NCBI GenBank assembly: GCA_046336655.1
Contig: JBKDGH010000083.1
Span: 1-6,514, forward strand
DNA from: CANGTU01 sp046336655
Lineage (GTDB): Bacteria > Bacteroidota > Bacteroidia > Flavobacteriales_D > Sanyastnellaceae
Direction: 5' to 3'
DNA length: 6,514 nt
The notes below the pieces were generated by a model. It worked only from the letters and a program-made list of their open reading frames with translations. It did no database searches and was not told the origin of the DNA. The translations under genes were made by a program, and so were the position numbers. Below, one piece after another: positions 5,939 through 6,514 of the stretch (the stretch's first letter is position 1; each line of letters starts with the position of its first letter).

Positions 5939-6514
5939 TTAGAAGATTGGGCGTTGAGTTCTAATCTCTCCATTCGATTTTACATTGATAATTATTTCAG
6001 GTTGTAGCGAACTGGAAAGAGTTTCGGACGAATCAAAGGTGAACCAGAGGATATGCGTTTTCGATTCATTTCCTAGTCCATTTTCAACGACTTCTAGAAC
6101 GAATCCGTTTTCTTCTACTAGTATTTGCTTTTTGGACAAAAGTTTGTCTATTCCTAAAATCCCTGATAGAGCCTCTGCCAAATCACTTGCTGATGACAGT
6201 TTAATGATGTCTGAATGATTTTTAAAGTAGATTGGTAGTGCTTTTAAAAAGTAGTCGAGTCGCGAAATTGGCCTATAAACTGCCTCCCTCACTCGAGATA
6301 AAGTTAAATCAGCTATTGTTTTTGCCTTCTCTGCTCCATCATGCAGCACTGCATCAAGCTCACTGAGGTTGTTCATGTAGTAATCAAACCGCTTGCGCTC
6401 TTCGGCGAAGGTGGTGAGAATGGCCTCCAGCAATTCTTTCTTCGCATGGCCCCATCCGTAATTGCCTGCGCGCATTTTCTTTTCCATTTCTTCTCCTGCC
6501 TCTTTGCCTGCAAT
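5939..6514 (-). CDS. trpS: Tryptophanyl-tRNA synthetase, 3' part, with unusual C-terminal extension
   Basis: The frame is open through the window edge at 6514 (it reads IAGKEAGEE before the first in-window Met at 6487), so the start and catalytic HIGH and KMSKS-type motifs lie outside. Numbering from the Met at 6487, residues 5-70 match the C-terminal helical part of Bacteroidota TrpRS: AGNYGWGHAKKELLEAIL, a RFDYYMNNLSELD stretch, and DGAEKAKTIADLTLSRVREAV. The enzyme charges tRNA-Trp with tryptophan in the cytoplasm. Usual TrpRS proteins end within a few residues of VREAV (about 6278), but here the frame continues for about 112 more residues (71-182): a helical segment (LDYFLKALPIYF to LLSKKQ) and a beta-rich segment (QILVEENGFVLEVVEN to IIINVKSNGEIR). 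The extension contains no Met and is about 37% G+C by hand count, compared with about 50% in the TrpRS core nearest the window edge and about 60% in sampled lines of the neighbouring gene. I do not recognise the extension. It converges with the amidohydrolase operon, 43 bp away. Confidence 0.88.
   Translation of the reverse strand: MAGKEAGEEMEKKMRAGNYGWGHAKKELLEAILTTFAEERKRFDYYMNNLSELDAVLHDGAEKAKTIADLTLSRVREAVYRPISRLDYFLKALPIYFKNHSDIIKLSSASDLAEALSGILGIDKLLSKKQILVEENGFVLEVVENGLGNESKTHILWFTFDSSETLSSSLQPEIIINVKSNGEIRTQRPIF

Noticed and set aside
5985..6218. Plus-strand open frame opposite the TrpRS extension
   Set aside because: It is Ser-rich low-complexity sequence with no family features and overlaps a longer frame continuous with TrpRS.

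Overview
The window looks like a chromosomal segment of a Bacteroidota (Bacteroidetes) bacterium, with moderate to high G+C for that phylum. Four things point there: a two-domain Nfu-type protein; a paired set of exported amidohydrolase-like proteins; signal peptides followed by Gln (the Bacteroidetes 'Q-rule'); and TAnnTTTG (-7) promoter elements upstream of two divergent genes. A genus cannot be assigned from the sequence alone.

Layout. Positions 1-730 hold a compact unit: a small four-helix-bundle gene (163-507, minus strand; the family of proteins encoded in 23S rRNA intervening sequences) between two oppositely oriented arrays of a 16-bp repeat (1-38 and 647-730). The inner parts of the two arrays form a perfect 38-bp inverted repeat, and the left one runs off the window edge. 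Positions 736-1377 (minus) encode an Nfu/NifU-like Fe-S carrier whose stop codon lies 5 bp from the right array. A 103-bp divergent promoter region (1378-1480) follows. Then come two co-directional plus-strand genes separated by 20 bp: a 1025-residue exported protein with two amidohydrolase modules (1481-4558) and a 438-residue exported amidohydrolase paralogue (4579-5895). A minus-strand, 5'-truncated tryptophanyl-tRNA synthetase reading frame (5939 to beyond 6514) converges on them and carries an unexpected A+T-rich C-terminal extension of about 112 residues.

How the parts fit. The two amidohydrolase genes are probably one operon for periplasmic proteins. Of the three amidohydrolase modules only the C-terminal half of the first protein keeps the metal-binding histidines, so the other two are probably non-catalytic partners. 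Nfu and TrpRS are housekeeping genes.

The two parts most worth attention are the repeat-bounded four-helix-bundle cassette, whose arms would fold into a long RNA or DNA stem with the gene in the loop, much like an rRNA intervening sequence relocated between protein genes, and the TrpRS C-terminal extension. No tRNA, rRNA, CRISPR array, transposase, reverse transcriptase or integrase is visible. No gene-free stretch exceeds 300 bases.
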